A stretch of DNA of 64,000 nucleotides from Pleurocapsales cyanobacterium LEGE 06147 (lineage in GTDB: Bacteria > Cyanobacteriota > Cyanobacteriia > Cyanobacteriales > Xenococcaceae): assembly GCA_015207585.1 (NCBI GenBank), contig JADEWQ010000001.1, positions 81,449 through 145,448 on the forward strand. Reading direction: 5' to 3'. The notes under the pieces were generated by a model. That model had not been told where the DNA came from and did no database searches. It worked only from the letters and a program-made list of their open reading frames with translations. A program made the translations under genes and the position numbers. This document shows positions 56,227-64,000 of this stretch, piece after piece; within the stretch, counting starts at the first letter, position 1; every line of letters begins with the position of its first letter.

Positions 56227-57009
56227 ATGATGAAGCCGAACATATTTACCGCGATCGCCATTTTCTCTGCAATGGGTTTATCTGCTCCTTCTATTGCAGA
56301 AAATCTTACCCACCTCAATCAGCTTCTTTCTACTAAACAATGTGCTCAATGCGACCTAAGTAATTCTGGTCTAGTTATGGCAAATCTTGCTGGTGCTCAA
56401 TTGCACGATGCTAACCTCAGCAATGCTAATCTCAGTCAAGCTAATTTGGCGGGAGCCGATCTTAGCGGTGCTAATCTAGCTGGTGCTTCTTTGTATGGTG
56501 CCAATCTCAGCGGTGCCAATCTAGCTGGTGCTAACTTAACCGGAACCGATCTGAGAAATGCTTATTTAGTCAATGCTAATTTGCTTGATGTCGATCTCAG
56601 TCAGGTATATTTAGAAGGAGCAAAAGGAATTCCCAACTATGCCGGAACGTCAGAACAATTTCATCGTTGGGGAGTAAGAGAAGCTCAAAGAGGTAACTAC
56701 AAAGCAGCGATCGAACATTACCATCGAGCTATTGAACTAGATGCTGAATTTGCTCCTGCCTATTTAGGTTTAGGACTGATTCAATTTCGTCTGACTAAAG
56801 AAGCAGAAGCCAAGAAAAATGGAGAAATAGCAGCTCAACTGTTTCAAAAACAAGAAAATAAGCTAGGCTATCAGGCAACCCAAGAGTTTCTGCAACGAAT
56901 AGAATTAGCACGCCAGATAGAAGAGCGTAATGCCAACCCGCAGGGGGGTTCAAATTTCGGTAAATTTCTCGGCGGTATGGGTTCTTTATTGTTGAGACTT
57001 TTATTGTAG
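56227..57009 (+). CDS. Exported pentapeptide-repeat protein with TPR
   Basis: 260 residues. A signal peptide (FTAIAIFSAMGLSAPSIA) is followed by a C-x2-C pair (KQCAQCDLS), about ten pentapeptide repeats (ANLSGANLAG..), and a TPR-like pair of helices (RGNYKAAIEHYHRAIELD, FAPAYLGLGLIQFRLTKEAE). The CAQCDLSG cysteine pair before pentapeptides is frequent in cyanobacterial secreted proteins. It overlaps the end of rsmD by 9 bases. Function is not known. Confidence 0.8.
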   Translation: MMKPNIFTAIAIFSAMGLSAPSIAENLTHLNQLLSTKQCAQCDLSNSGLVMANLAGAQLHDANLSNANLSQANLAGADLSGANLAGASLYGANLSGANLAGANLTGTDLRNAYLVNANLLDVDLSQVYLEGAKGIPNYAGTSEQFHRWGVREAQRGNYKAAIEHYHRAIELDAEFAPAYLGLGLIQFRLTKEAEAKKNGEIAAQLFQKQENKLGYQATQEFLQRIELARQIEERNANPQGGSNFGKFLGGMGSLLLRLLL

Positions 57010-57585
57010 TTTTATGAATTCTGAATTCTGACTTGCGATCCTATAAAAAGTCAAAGCCGTATTGCCATAAACTTTTTCTCGACAGATTTCTAATCCTGGT
57101 ATTTGAGGTGCTTGCCAGAATTGAGAATCGTGTTCGACGGCAATTTCTCCTGTAGGTGCAAGTAATTCTAATTGGGCGATCGCTTCTAACACTGGCTGAT
57201 ATAAATTGCTAGCGTAAGGGGGATCGAAGTAAATGCGGTCAAATTGCTCTCCTGCTAGAGTTTTGAGCTTTACTACTACATCTCCTCGCAGTAGGCGAAA
57301 CTGTTGTTCTTCTTTGGCTACCTGTTGCCAATTTTGTTTGATAATACTGCAAGCACGTCCGGACTGTTCTATACCTACTACTTCTGCCGCACCGCGACAT
57401 AAAGCTTCTGCCCCCATCGAACCATTCCCCGCACACAAATCTAACCAGCGACAACCAGCAATTTTGCCCTGCCAAATATTAGATAAAGCTTCTCTTACCC
57501 TTGCCGCAGTAGGACGAGTAGCTTGTCCCGGCAGAGTTTTTAATTGTCGGTTGCCATAAATTCTCACCAGTCGCTGCGCTCCCAA
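57001..57585 (-). CDS. rsmD: 16S rRNA (guanine966-N2)-methyltransferase
   Basis: 194 residues. LVRIYGNRQLKTLPGQATRP and TAARVREALSNIW are the RsmD start, GCRWLDLCAGNGSMGAEAL the SAM-binding motif, and IYFDPPYAS the catalytic DPPY motif. It methylates G966 of 16S rRNA in the small subunit. The gene is next to hisH on the same strand. Its last codons overlap the pentapeptide gene, which is convergent. Confidence 0.92.
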   Translation of the reverse strand: MGAQRLVRIYGNRQLKTLPGQATRPTAARVREALSNIWQGKIAGCRWLDLCAGNGSMGAEALCRGAAEVVGIEQSGRACSIIKQNWQQVAKEEQQFRLLRGDVVVKLKTLAGEQFDRIYFDPPYASNLYQPVLEAIAQLELLAPTGEIAVEHDSQFWQAPQIPGLEICREKVYGNTALTFYRIASQNSEFIKLQ

Positions 57586-57602
57586 TAAAAATTATTAGGT
57601 TA

Positions 57603-58274
57603 TTAGGTATTAGATGCTAGGTATGGAGTAGAGGCGTTTCGCGAAACGCCCCTACTTCTGACAAGACTGACAAAATTGCATAGAATTTGCAGTCCGTTGT
57701 CGGCAGATTTTTCGGGGTGAAATTGGACTGCCATTAAATTATCATGAGCGATCGCTGCCGTTACTCTTTGAGAACCATGAGTTACCATCGCGGCACGAAC
57801 AGAGGGATCGACCGGATCTACGTAATAGGAATGGACGAAATAAACGTAGGGATTAGGAGTTAACTGCTGCCAGAGAGGAAGATAGGGCTGTGTTAACTCT
57901 AATTGGTTCCAACCCATATGAGGAATAGTTATTCCTGGTTCGGAACGAAAACGGCGCACCATGCCGGAGATAATACCTAAACCCGGTTCTTGTCCTTCTT
58001 CGGAAAGATCGAAGAGAATTTGTAAACCCAAACAAATACCTAGAAAGGGTTTACCAGAAGCGATCGCCTCTTTGATGGGAGCTTCTAAATGACGGGTTCT
58101 AATGTGTTCCATGGTGGGATCGAACGCGCCTACTCCAGGTAAAACTACCGCATCGGCTCGTGCAATATCTTGGGGGGAATCGGTAATTTCAGGAGTTGCA
58201 CCAGCTTTCTCCAACCCTTTACAAGCAGAGTGAAGATTGCCCATATCATAGTCAATCACCGCAATAGTAGCCAT
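57603..58274 (-). CDS. hisH: Imidazole glycerol phosphate synthase, HisH subunit
   Basis: 223 residues of the glutamine amidotransferase family. TIAVIDYDMGNLHSACKGLE is the start, GICLGLQILF holds the nucleophile cysteine, and QFHPEKSADNG completes the triad. HisH supplies ammonia to HisF in histidine synthesis. The C-terminal tail after FVSLVRSR (GVSRNASTPYLASNT) is encoded by the GGCGTTTCGCGAAACGCC palindrome at 57628-57655 and is not part of the usual protein. Confidence 0.94.
   Translation of the reverse strand: MATIAVIDYDMGNLHSACKGLEKAGATPEITDSPQDIARADAVVLPGVGAFDPTMEHIRTRHLEAPIKEAIASGKPFLGICLGLQILFDLSEEGQEPGLGIISGMVRRFRSEPGITIPHMGWNQLELTQPYLPLWQQLTPNPYVYFVHSYYVDPVDPSVRAAMVTHGSQRVTAAIAHDNLMAVQFHPEKSADNGLQILCNFVSLVRSRGVSRNASTPYLASNT
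57628..57655. repeat. 28-base palindrome at the hisH end
   Basis: GTAGAGGCGTTTCGCGAAAC continues GCCCCTAC, perfect but for one base. It supplies the last hisH codons and could also act as a hairpin in the mRNA. Confidence 0.85.
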
Positions 58275-58389
58275 TATTAACCCCTTGTTGTCGCTCTCCC
58301 TACTTATTTTACTGCCCTAGAGCAGAGTAAGAAGGTTGATTGACAGTGATTGATTTGTTAACATATGCTTATAATTGAGTAAAAAATGA

Positions 58390-58560
58390 TTAATTTGCAT
58401 TGATTCGACTCAAAAAAGCCTTAAGGCGATCGCTTTGGGGATTGATAAATACTTTCTGGGGTTCGCCAGCTTCTTCAATTACACCCTGCTTGAAAAACCA
58501 TACTTGATTGGAAACTTCACGGGCAAATGGCATCTCGTGAGTTACTACGATCGTCGTCCT
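58390..58560 (-). pseudogene. Amino-acid ABC transporter ATPase, C-terminal fragment
   Basis: RTTIVVTHEMPFAREVSNQV and FKQGVIEEAGEP, then NPQSDRLKAFLSRI, match the end of GlnQ-type ATPases, including the switch histidine (VTHEM). The Walker A and B parts are missing. Confidence 0.75.
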
Positions 58561-58612
58561 AACCTACAAGATTAGCGATCGCGCTGTAAGAGTTCAATAC
58601 TCAGTGAGAATA

Positions 58613-58729
58613 TTATTCAAAGAACTGCTTCAAGCCCAATTGCATCACCGGATCATCTTCTACAATTAAAATTCGCTGGGGTGGAAGTTGATTTGGTTTG
58701 TTCCACTCAAGAGTATTTGGAGATGACAT
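58613..58729 (-). pseudogene. Response-regulator N-terminal fragment
   Basis: 38 codons from ATG 58729 read PQRILIVEDDPVMQLGLKQF, the first strand and helix of a receiver domain with its acidic pair. A stop follows at once. This is debris next to the transporter fragment. Confidence 0.65.
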
Positions 58730-58974
58730 TGGATTAACTTTTCACAACAACCAAGGGCGCATATGATAAATAGCTTATCAGTGCCGTGGAAAAAACCTGC
58801 ACAAAACGCGCAAGCCAACGGTCCTATTGGTTTTGCCAGCAGGTTTTTTTGGTAAGGGGTGTCATGCAGGAGCAGGTTTTCTCATTAGTATTGAAATTTT
58901 TATACCCAGCTAGAATTATCAAGAAATCTTCCCACTGCACTACCTACCGCTACCAAAATTTTCAAATAGAATAA

Positions 58975-59147
58975 ACTTTTCTACCTCCTACCGATTGGGA
59001 ATTTGTCACTACTATACTAATAAACAAAAAGAAATTATCGATCGAACTTGGTGGGGATACATTGACTGTAATGCTCTTACTTTTGATACTCAAGATGCTG
59101 AGATTATCGGTAGGGACGGTATATTGAAGTTACATGTTGGGGTTTAA
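58975..59147 (+). pseudogene. Unidentified gene remnant
   Basis: An open frame reads ICHYYTNKQKEIIDRTWWGY, then DCNALTFDTQDAEIIGRDGI, to a TAA at 59145-59147. It has a protein-like composition but no good start. It is not assigned to a family. Confidence 0.3.
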
Positions 59148-59174
59148 CGTTAAGATTATTTGCCGTCTTCTGTA

Positions 59175-59756
59175 ATGCCAAAGTTTGATGACCAACTAAA
59201 AACTATTTATGCCAGCGAGCGAGCCTCCTGGCGAGAATGGTTGGAAAAGAATCATCGCACCTCGCTCGGTGTATGGTTGATTTACTATAAGGTCAACAGT
59301 GGTAAACCAAGCGTTCAATACAGTGAAGCGGTCAAGGAAGCCTTATGCTTTGGTTGGATTGACAGTAAAGTCAAATCATTGGATGAGGACCGTTATAAGC
59401 AGATCTTTACACCCCGAAAATCGAAAAGCGTCTGGTCAAAATTAAATAAGCAATATATTGAAGAACTAATTGAACAAGGATTGATGACTGAGGCGGGTCT
59501 GGAAAAAATTGAAGCTGCCAAACAAGATGGCTCATGGAACAAGTTGGATACACTCGAAGCATTGACCATTCCGATAGATTTGAAGCAAGCTTTAGAAGCA
59601 AACGAAACAGCCAAGCGTAATTTTGAGGCGTTTAGTAATTCATCGAAGAAGAATATTTTAGTTTGGATTGATAGTGCGAAACGTCCGGAGACGAGACGGA
59701 AGAGAATTGAGCAAACTATAAGTTCAGCAGCACAGAAGAGAAATCCATTGATGTGA
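59175..59756 (+). CDS. YdeI/OmpD-associated family protein
   Basis: 193 residues from ATG 59175; the TTG at 59160 would add five. WREWLEKNHRTSLGVWLIYY, EALCFGWIDSKVKSLDEDRY and IFTPRKSKSVWSKLNKQYIE are the family hallmarks. The family has been linked to bacteriocin or peptide resistance through YdeI of Salmonella, but its activity is not known. Surrounded by degenerate sequence, it is the only intact gene in 58275-60540. Confidence 0.85.
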   Translation: MPKFDDQLKTIYASERASWREWLEKNHRTSLGVWLIYYKVNSGKPSVQYSEAVKEALCFGWIDSKVKSLDEDRYKQIFTPRKSKSVWSKLNKQYIEELIEQGLMTEAGLEKIEAAKQDGSWNKLDTLEALTIPIDLKQALEANETAKRNFEAFSNSSKKNILVWIDSAKRPETRRKRIEQTISSAAQKRNPLM

Positions 59757-60266
59757 ACTATCAGGCAAGCTGTAATCGCTGCTGCAAGCGAGTGTATCTT
59801 TGCTGCTGTTTGAGTTGTTTGACCGCAATAGCGATTGCACTTTTGAGCCCACATTCTGAGGCGTAAGTACCATCGCAGAGTAATTGATTACTCTCTCCTA
59901 TTATATAACTATCATTGGTGCGATTACCGTTATTGTTGGGTTTCGCTATCACTCAACCCAATCTATAAGATCGGCGATCGCTTACGAATGCTTAACAAAA
60001 GTACACGATGCTCTCCTACACCATCATCGTCCAAATGATAGGACACACCATCTTCTTGAGTCTCACTCGATTCAGCCTCAAATTCCATATACAGATGGTA
60101 GGCAATCGAGCTTTTATTTATTGGGGAAGTAACACATTTAATTCGGACTGTCATTGACGCAAACCAAGTTCGCCCTCCAGTCCTCGTAAATTCCGCCCGC
60201 AGCGCCTTCTGCTCCTAGAGCTGTTTCATGTTAAATAAAATAGAAGACAATCAAAGCTAATCAAGA
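59757..60266. other. Degenerate region
   Basis: No certain gene. A minus-strand frame (59963-60154) is listed separately. Another 63-codon frame (59761-59952) ends in KSAIAIAVKQLKQQQRYTRL and is not called. Confidence 0.35.
59963..60154 (-). CDS. Possible small acidic protein
   Basis: 63 residues: MTVRIKCVTSPINKSSIAYH, then an acidic middle (EFEAESSETQEDGVSYHLDD) and a short tail. No family is recognised and no ribosome-binding site is obvious. The acidic, low-rare-codon composition makes it more likely than the neighbouring frames, but it may be noise. Confidence 0.3.
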   Translation of the reverse strand: MTVRIKCVTSPINKSSIAYHLYMEFEAESSETQEDGVSYHLDDDGVGEHRVLLLSIRKRSPIL

Positions 60267-60521
60267 TTAAGTACAAAAAGTAAGGATATAACTCAGATTA
60301 TGGCTTAAATCACTTATAGCTTTGGTCAGAGAATCATAACCATGAATTCTGAGTAAGCTCAAAACCCAACTCTTAAGTACGGAGATATTAGTAGAAGCTT
60401 TTCCTTTAAGTTAAGGACTAGTATCTTCCTGCGCGATCGCGTCTTTGACCCAATGTAGACGATTTTCAATATCCCAATGTTTTTGAATGCCCTGGGGAAT
60501 TAGTGATGAGGGTCCATATCG
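60267..60521 (-). pseudogene. ISAs1-type transposase C-terminal remnant
   Basis: GIQKHWDIENRLHWVKDAIA, then QEDTSP, a TAA, and ASTNISVLKSWVLSLLRIHG match the end of ISAs1/H-repeat transposases (HWxIENxLHWVxD). The frame is intact except for one in-frame stop; it covers 85 codons. It adjoins the truncated membrane gene at 60544. Confidence 0.7.
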
Positions 60522-60543
60522 AATTCAGGCGCTTTACTGGCGG

Positions 60544-60786
60544 TCAATAGCTATTTGTGATGACCCCACCCGTTATATCAAAGGCTAACAAGGAACATAC
60601 GACATACTGAATCAAGGACCAGCCTTCGACTACATGCGATGTGTAAAGGGGAGCGGCAATCCCAGCGACAACGGGCAGAAACGTCTGCAGAGCCAACTCA
60701 GCTCGGGTTGCGCCAGGACCGACCAACTTGTCTACCATTCCCAAAACTCCGCTTCTGGGCGGCGGTATCTTCCAATTGATGTTCAT
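60544..60786 (-). pseudogene. Truncated membrane protein
   Basis: 80 codons: a polar start, LVGPGATRAELALQTFLPVV and two hydrophobic helices (PVVAGIAAPLYTS, LIQYVVCSLLAFDI). The frame ends abruptly beside the ISAs1 remnant, so the C-terminal part was probably lost. The family is not identified. Confidence 0.5.
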
Positions 60787-61091
60787 TGTAAGACTAGCCT
60801 TCTTCTAGCCGCTAACTATATCTATAGATAATTTTAAGAGTTTGAGATAGATGATAGTTATAGCCATTCCCTAAATTCTTTGCCCCCGTTCCAACATTGA
60901 GGGTAGATTGGGGGACTTTGAACAGTTCTATCCCCCAAGATGGGGGATAGAAAACTGCTGTAAACTCATCCTTCGATTAAAGTGCCTACGGCGTACACAC
61001 AAGCCCAGCCTAGAAGGAGCTGGGCAACAGCTGTTTTTTGTGATTGTTATGTCCAGTTCTTGCGAGAGAAAAGAAAAGTAACCTCCAGATC
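60787..61091. other. Intergenic region with two hairpins
   Basis: A 9-base perfect stem (CTATCCCCC/GGGGGATAG, 60928-60950) and a terminator-like hairpin are present. Nothing else is recognised. Confidence 0.5.
61002..61039 (+). terminator. Rho-independent terminator-like hairpin
   Basis: GCCCAGC pairs with GCTGGGC around CTAGAAGGA, and TTTTTT follows eight bases later. It is oriented for plus-strand transcription, with no intact plus gene directly upstream. Confidence 0.45.
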
Positions 61092-62468
61092 TTATTCGAC
61101 AGCTTTTAGCGAATGCTCGTAGAAGAAGCGGATCATCTCTTGCGAGGCATCAGGTCCCTTGGGGTCGGTAAAAGAGCCATTAGGACTCCCACCCGACCAC
61201 CCATGACCTGCACCATGTACCAGCCACTGTTCCATGACAGCATGATTGCTAGCGTCGTGGTAGATGGAGCGAGTATAGCTATGTCCATTTGGCATTTCTT
61301 GCTTACTCGTACTTACGCGTAGATTTTTTCCTGTCACCGAATTTGACTCACCGCTAGCTTCACTTGTCGCCCATTGCGTCAGTACCTGCTCTCCGTTGCA
61401 CGGGTGAACCGTTGTATCGAGATCGCCATGAAATACTATGGTTGGGACAATCTGAGTGTGCGTGCCTGCAGCTAGGGTAGGATCGTTTTTCTGTCCTCCA
61501 TGCTGCATGGCGGCAAAGGCAGAGGGAAGGTCGTAGGCAGCACCGTAGGCAAGACCAGAATGAACCCCAATAGCAGCATAGAGGTCAGGATAGCTCATCC
61601 CCATAATGGCAGCCATCGCCCCGCCAGCCGATAAACCTGCTACATAAACTCGCCGAGCATCAATTTTGTAGGTGCTAGCGATCTGGTTGGTTATGCCAGC
61701 AATAATGGAAGGTTCGCCAGACCCCCTCTGCTGATCGGTCGGCTTAAACCAATTCCAACATTTAGATGAATTGGCAGTAGTCGTTTGTGTAGGATAGACA
61801 ACAAAGAACAGTTTCCTTTCTGCAAGTAGATTCATCCGGCTACCAGCAGCAAAATCTTCAGGAGTCTGTGTACAACCATGGAGCATAACAACCAGAGGCA
61901 AGGCTTGCCCGCGATAGCCACTGGGAATATACAACTTATAGCTACGGGTTCCGGCTTGGTTAGTATAAGACCCATCCAGAAACTGCCCCCCTGCCCAAAC
62001 TTCACTACGAGCTCGGTTCGGCATAGGGATGGAGACTGTCTCGCCAAGTCCACTTTTGGAGGGACTAAGTTTGGATCCCAAGCATGCGAAAAGCTTGGAC
62101 CACAGCGCGGACTCAACCCGTTCCTTCTTGTGGGTGCGCTGGTCAGTCGTGGCTGTTTTAGCGTGTTGATTCTTACTGGGAGTTCGTGAGGTTTCGGTCA
62201 TCTCAGCAGATGCATTCTCGTTCTCATCATGTTGCGATGGTAACGCCGATACTGCATTAAGATTAGTTTGACCCTCGGGCGACTCATCGACGACTTGTAA
62301 GGTAATATCAATGGTTTCATCGCTTTTACCGTCAGTGGTGTCTGACGAAGCTTCTGGCGATCGCATACCTTGGAGCGTGCGCTGAATGAGAGCAGTTGCC
62401 TCCATGAGCTTGCCCGCGCGCGTAAGTCGCGTTGCTTGTGCCATTCTAGTCCGCATTCTGTCATCCAT
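61092..62468 (-). CDS. PHB-depolymerase-family esterase
   Basis: 458 residues. The first 35 residues (MAQATRLTRAGKLMEATALI) are a helical start common in proteobacterial members. The esterase core has LPLVVMLHGCTQTPEDFAAG (oxyanion region), the nucleophile serine in VYVAGLSAGGAMAAIM, aspartate in FHGDLDTTVHP and histidine in VHGAGHGWSGG. No secretion signal is visible, so an intracellular ester or oligomer substrate is likely. A 95-residue acidic, low-complexity linker lies before the core. G+C is visibly higher than in the EPS cluster. With the RHH and TetR genes it may have been imported as a unit. Confidence 0.85.
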   Translation of the reverse strand: MDDRMRTRMAQATRLTRAGKLMEATALIQRTLQGMRSPEASSDTTDGKSDETIDITLQVVDESPEGQTNLNAVSALPSQHDENENASAEMTETSRTPSKNQHAKTATTDQRTHKKERVESALWSKLFACLGSKLSPSKSGLGETVSIPMPNRARSEVWAGGQFLDGSYTNQAGTRSYKLYIPSGYRGQALPLVVMLHGCTQTPEDFAAGSRMNLLAERKLFFVVYPTQTTTANSSKCWNWFKPTDQQRGSGEPSIIAGITNQIASTYKIDARRVYVAGLSAGGAMAAIMGMSYPDLYAAIGVHSGLAYGAAYDLPSAFAAMQHGGQKNDPTLAAGTHTQIVPTIVFHGDLDTTVHPCNGEQVLTQWATSEASGESNSVTGKNLRVSTSKQEMPNGHSYTRSIYHDASNHAVMEQWLVHGAGHGWSGGSPNGSFTDPKGPDASQEMIRFFYEHSLKAVE

Positions 62469-62543
62469 ACCTAATCGATCTCCTTTCTTGTGTAATAGCT
62501 ATCAGTAGTTGGTGGCAGGAGCCAAGCGTCGAAACAAAGTTGT

Positions 62544-62939
62544 TTAGTGAATCCGCTCGGCTAAAGCTGCTTTGACTTCAGCACTCGCCCGCAAAGCTCC
62601 TAGCACGATAAGAGAGTCAATGGTGGCAAGAGCTAGTTCGGGGGATACGTCATCGGCAATAACCGCCAAGCCCAGCACCTTAATCTGGAGCTTTTGTCCG
62701 GTCGCCCGTACCGCCTCAAGGTCGCGACGAGTATAGTGTTGCAGACCGAGCACGAGGGTTTTGCGTGCCACCGTTTGTTTAATTGTCTCGGTATGGGTGA
62801 GAAGTTGGTTGCGGATCGCGGTGCGAATAAAGTCAGTGCGGTTGGAATAAAAACCCTCCTGCACTAACAAATCGATCTGTCCGAGATCGACAAAGACCAG
62901 ATTAATGGTGATTTTCTCCGTCTCTATTGCTTTTAACAT
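62544..62939 (-). CDS. Ribbon-helix-helix (CopG-like) regulator
   Basis: 131 residues. KITINLVFVDLGQIDLLVQ is an RHH strand, and GFYSNRTDFIRTAIRNQLL the following helices that dimerise and bind DNA. The C-terminal part (KVLGLAVIADDVSPELALAT) looks like a repeated helical domain. It is 75 bases upstream of the esterase, on the same strand, so it may control it. No operator was recognised. Confidence 0.8.
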   Translation of the reverse strand: MLKAIETEKITINLVFVDLGQIDLLVQEGFYSNRTDFIRTAIRNQLLTHTETIKQTVARKTLVLGLQHYTRRDLEAVRATGQKLQIKVLGLAVIADDVSPELALATIDSLIVLGALRASAEVKAALAERIH

Positions 62940-63056
62940 CTATATACCATCTCACTACCATCCATATAGATGATATCATAGCAAAAAGCAGAGGGCGATT
63001 AAAGGGATCTCCTTACCGAAAAGGAATAATTTTAAATAAATATTATTGTCACTGTT

Positions 63057-63710
63057 TTAGTTAGAGCGAGTCAGACTATCTGGAAAATAGCTTTGCAGAT
63101 AGCTCAACGTCAATCGTTTAGTTTCTGCTACGAGATGTTGGCGAAATGATTTTTCTTGGCTGAGGGACAGCCACAGTAGAGTTCCGATCGCTTTCACCAA
63201 TACAAACGCGATCGCATCATAATCGGCATGTTCCCAATTCGAATAGCGTTGAGATAAATAACTTGCCCAATCCCGAATCAGTTGGACATCGACGGTGGTT
63301 TCGATTGCTTCCAGTTCTGACATTATCCCTTGTACCTGCATGAAGATGGCATGATAGCCAGGATAATCGGTGAAGAACTGATTAGTTGCATCAATTACCC
63401 GCTCCACGTAGGTTGATAAGGGCAAATTGGTAATTTCAGCAGCGTGTAACTTCGTAAAGCGTTGGTGGAGTTGCTCGGTGTAGCGCGTAGCTAAGGCTTG
63501 CAAAATGGCTTCTTTGTCGGGAAAAAACTGATAGAGCGAGCCGATTGGCACCTGGGCACGAGCGGCGATCGCTTTTGTCGTGGTGGCATTGTAGCCCTCA
63601 GCAATAAACATCTGTTCAGCCACATCTAAAATCTGGTTTACCCGTTCTTGGCTACGGGCTTGTCGTGGTTGTCGCCGCATTCCAGGCAGCTTTGATGGGT
63701 TTGCTCTCAT
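63057..63710 (-). CDS. TetR-family regulator
   Basis: 217 residues from ATG 63710, which has AAGGGG upstream; the TTG at 63731 is less likely. The N-terminal helix-turn-helix is VNQILDVAEQMFIAEGYNAT and TTKAIAARAQVPIGSLYQFF, typical of TetR. The C-terminal ligand domain is of the variable type. It lies 117 bases upstream of the RHH gene, co-directional. The ligand and target are unknown. Confidence 0.85.
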   Translation of the reverse strand: MRANPSKLPGMRRQPRQARSQERVNQILDVAEQMFIAEGYNATTTKAIAARAQVPIGSLYQFFPDKEAILQALATRYTEQLHQRFTKLHAAEITNLPLSTYVERVIDATNQFFTDYPGYHAIFMQVQGIMSELEAIETTVDVQLIRDWASYLSQRYSNWEHADYDAIAFVLVKAIGTLLWLSLSQEKSFRQHLVAETKRLTLSYLQSYFPDSLTRSN

Positions 63711-63904
63711 TTTGAGATTTCCCCTTGACAAAAAATGTTCATATTTTATTCTGACCCCTGCCGCCTGTAAGGGCGTTGAGGTTCACTCGCTCGGTGCGCG
63801 CGTTCTCACTCCCAACTTCTTCTTAGATAAGCGAGCAGCAGGGTAATCTACCCCAACTCTCGCTTTCTCGATAACCACAATCTTTGAAGCGCGAAACGTT
63901 CTTT

Positions 63905-64000
63905 AGTAGGGCAGGTGATAGCCGTAGCCATCTACATCGGTTTGGAATTGTTGGTTTAATTGGTCTAGATCTTGATTGACAAAGTTTCCTGTACCGACAG
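63905..64000 (-). CDS. C-terminal end of a gene extending beyond the window
   Basis: The minus strand reads VGTGNFVNQDLDQLNQQFQT, then DVDGYGYHLPY and a stop near 63905. The 5' part is outside the window. The family is unknown. The 3' end may be off by one or two bases. Confidence 0.4.

Noticed and set aside
58786..58974. 62-codon plus-strand frame
   Set aside because: Starts inside debris, no motif and no recognisable homologue.
59761..59952. 63-codon minus-strand frame
   Set aside because: Glutamine- and alanine-rich tail without a family match, adjacent to a converging intact gene; not distinguishable from noise.

Overview
The window looks like chromosomal DNA from a cyanobacterium of moderate to low G+C. 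Three things support this: very frequent GCGATCGC (HIP1) octamers, cyanobacterial markers (the variable chain of ferredoxin-thioredoxin reductase, a PII protein, large pentapeptide-repeat proteins), and heptameric repeats of the GGAGTCA type. The species cannot be named from the sequence. No tRNA, rRNA or CRISPR array was seen.

Layout. 1-5030 holds the end of a VanZ/LamG membrane protein, two decayed Ser/Thr kinase genes and IS remnants (IS4-type, IS605 tnpB). 5018-36758 is a large exopolysaccharide/glycolipid cluster, almost all on the minus strand. It has a Wzy-like polymerase, eleven glycosyltransferases of families GT4, GT2, rhamnosyl-transferase-like and GT26, an epimerase, a sulfotransferase, a methyltransferase, a beta-helix lipoprotein, an acyltransferase and an ABC exporter. 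Embedded at 21496-28311 is a compact non-ribosomal-peptide-like pathway: a chorismate lyase of the DUF98 type, an AMP ligase, a free acyl carrier protein, and a condensation-carrier-thioesterase protein with no adenylation domain. The simplest reading is that 4-hydroxybenzoate is made, activated and transferred to an acceptor, perhaps the glycan. A Wzc-like chain-length ATPase (38081-40237) follows behind a repeat-bearing promoter region.

40246-47294 is mostly core genome: a phosphoesterase, ftrV, NfeD plus SPFH membrane proteins, a Fur-family regulator, purS-purQ, a ChaN-like lipoprotein and a divergent PII protein. 47443-54621 mixes a GH116 glycosidase, a Fur-box flavoprotein, a pentapeptide protein and gene debris. 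55009-58274 has a GT4 enzyme, a pentapeptide/TPR protein, rsmD and hisH. 58275-60786 is a graveyard of gene fragments. 61092-63710 carries an imported-looking PHB-depolymerase-type esterase, an RHH regulator and a TetR regulator.

Two dispersed repeat families stand out. One is a 30-base double palindrome with six copies, five of them inserted in frame inside protein genes. The other is a larger structured element (GGGGCT / AGCCCC outer stem, variable inner hairpin, second hairpin) whose copies keep the fold while changing the stem sequence, as expected of a mobile structured RNA. One copy interrupts the zinc-finger codons of tnpB and another forms the end of the GH116 gene.
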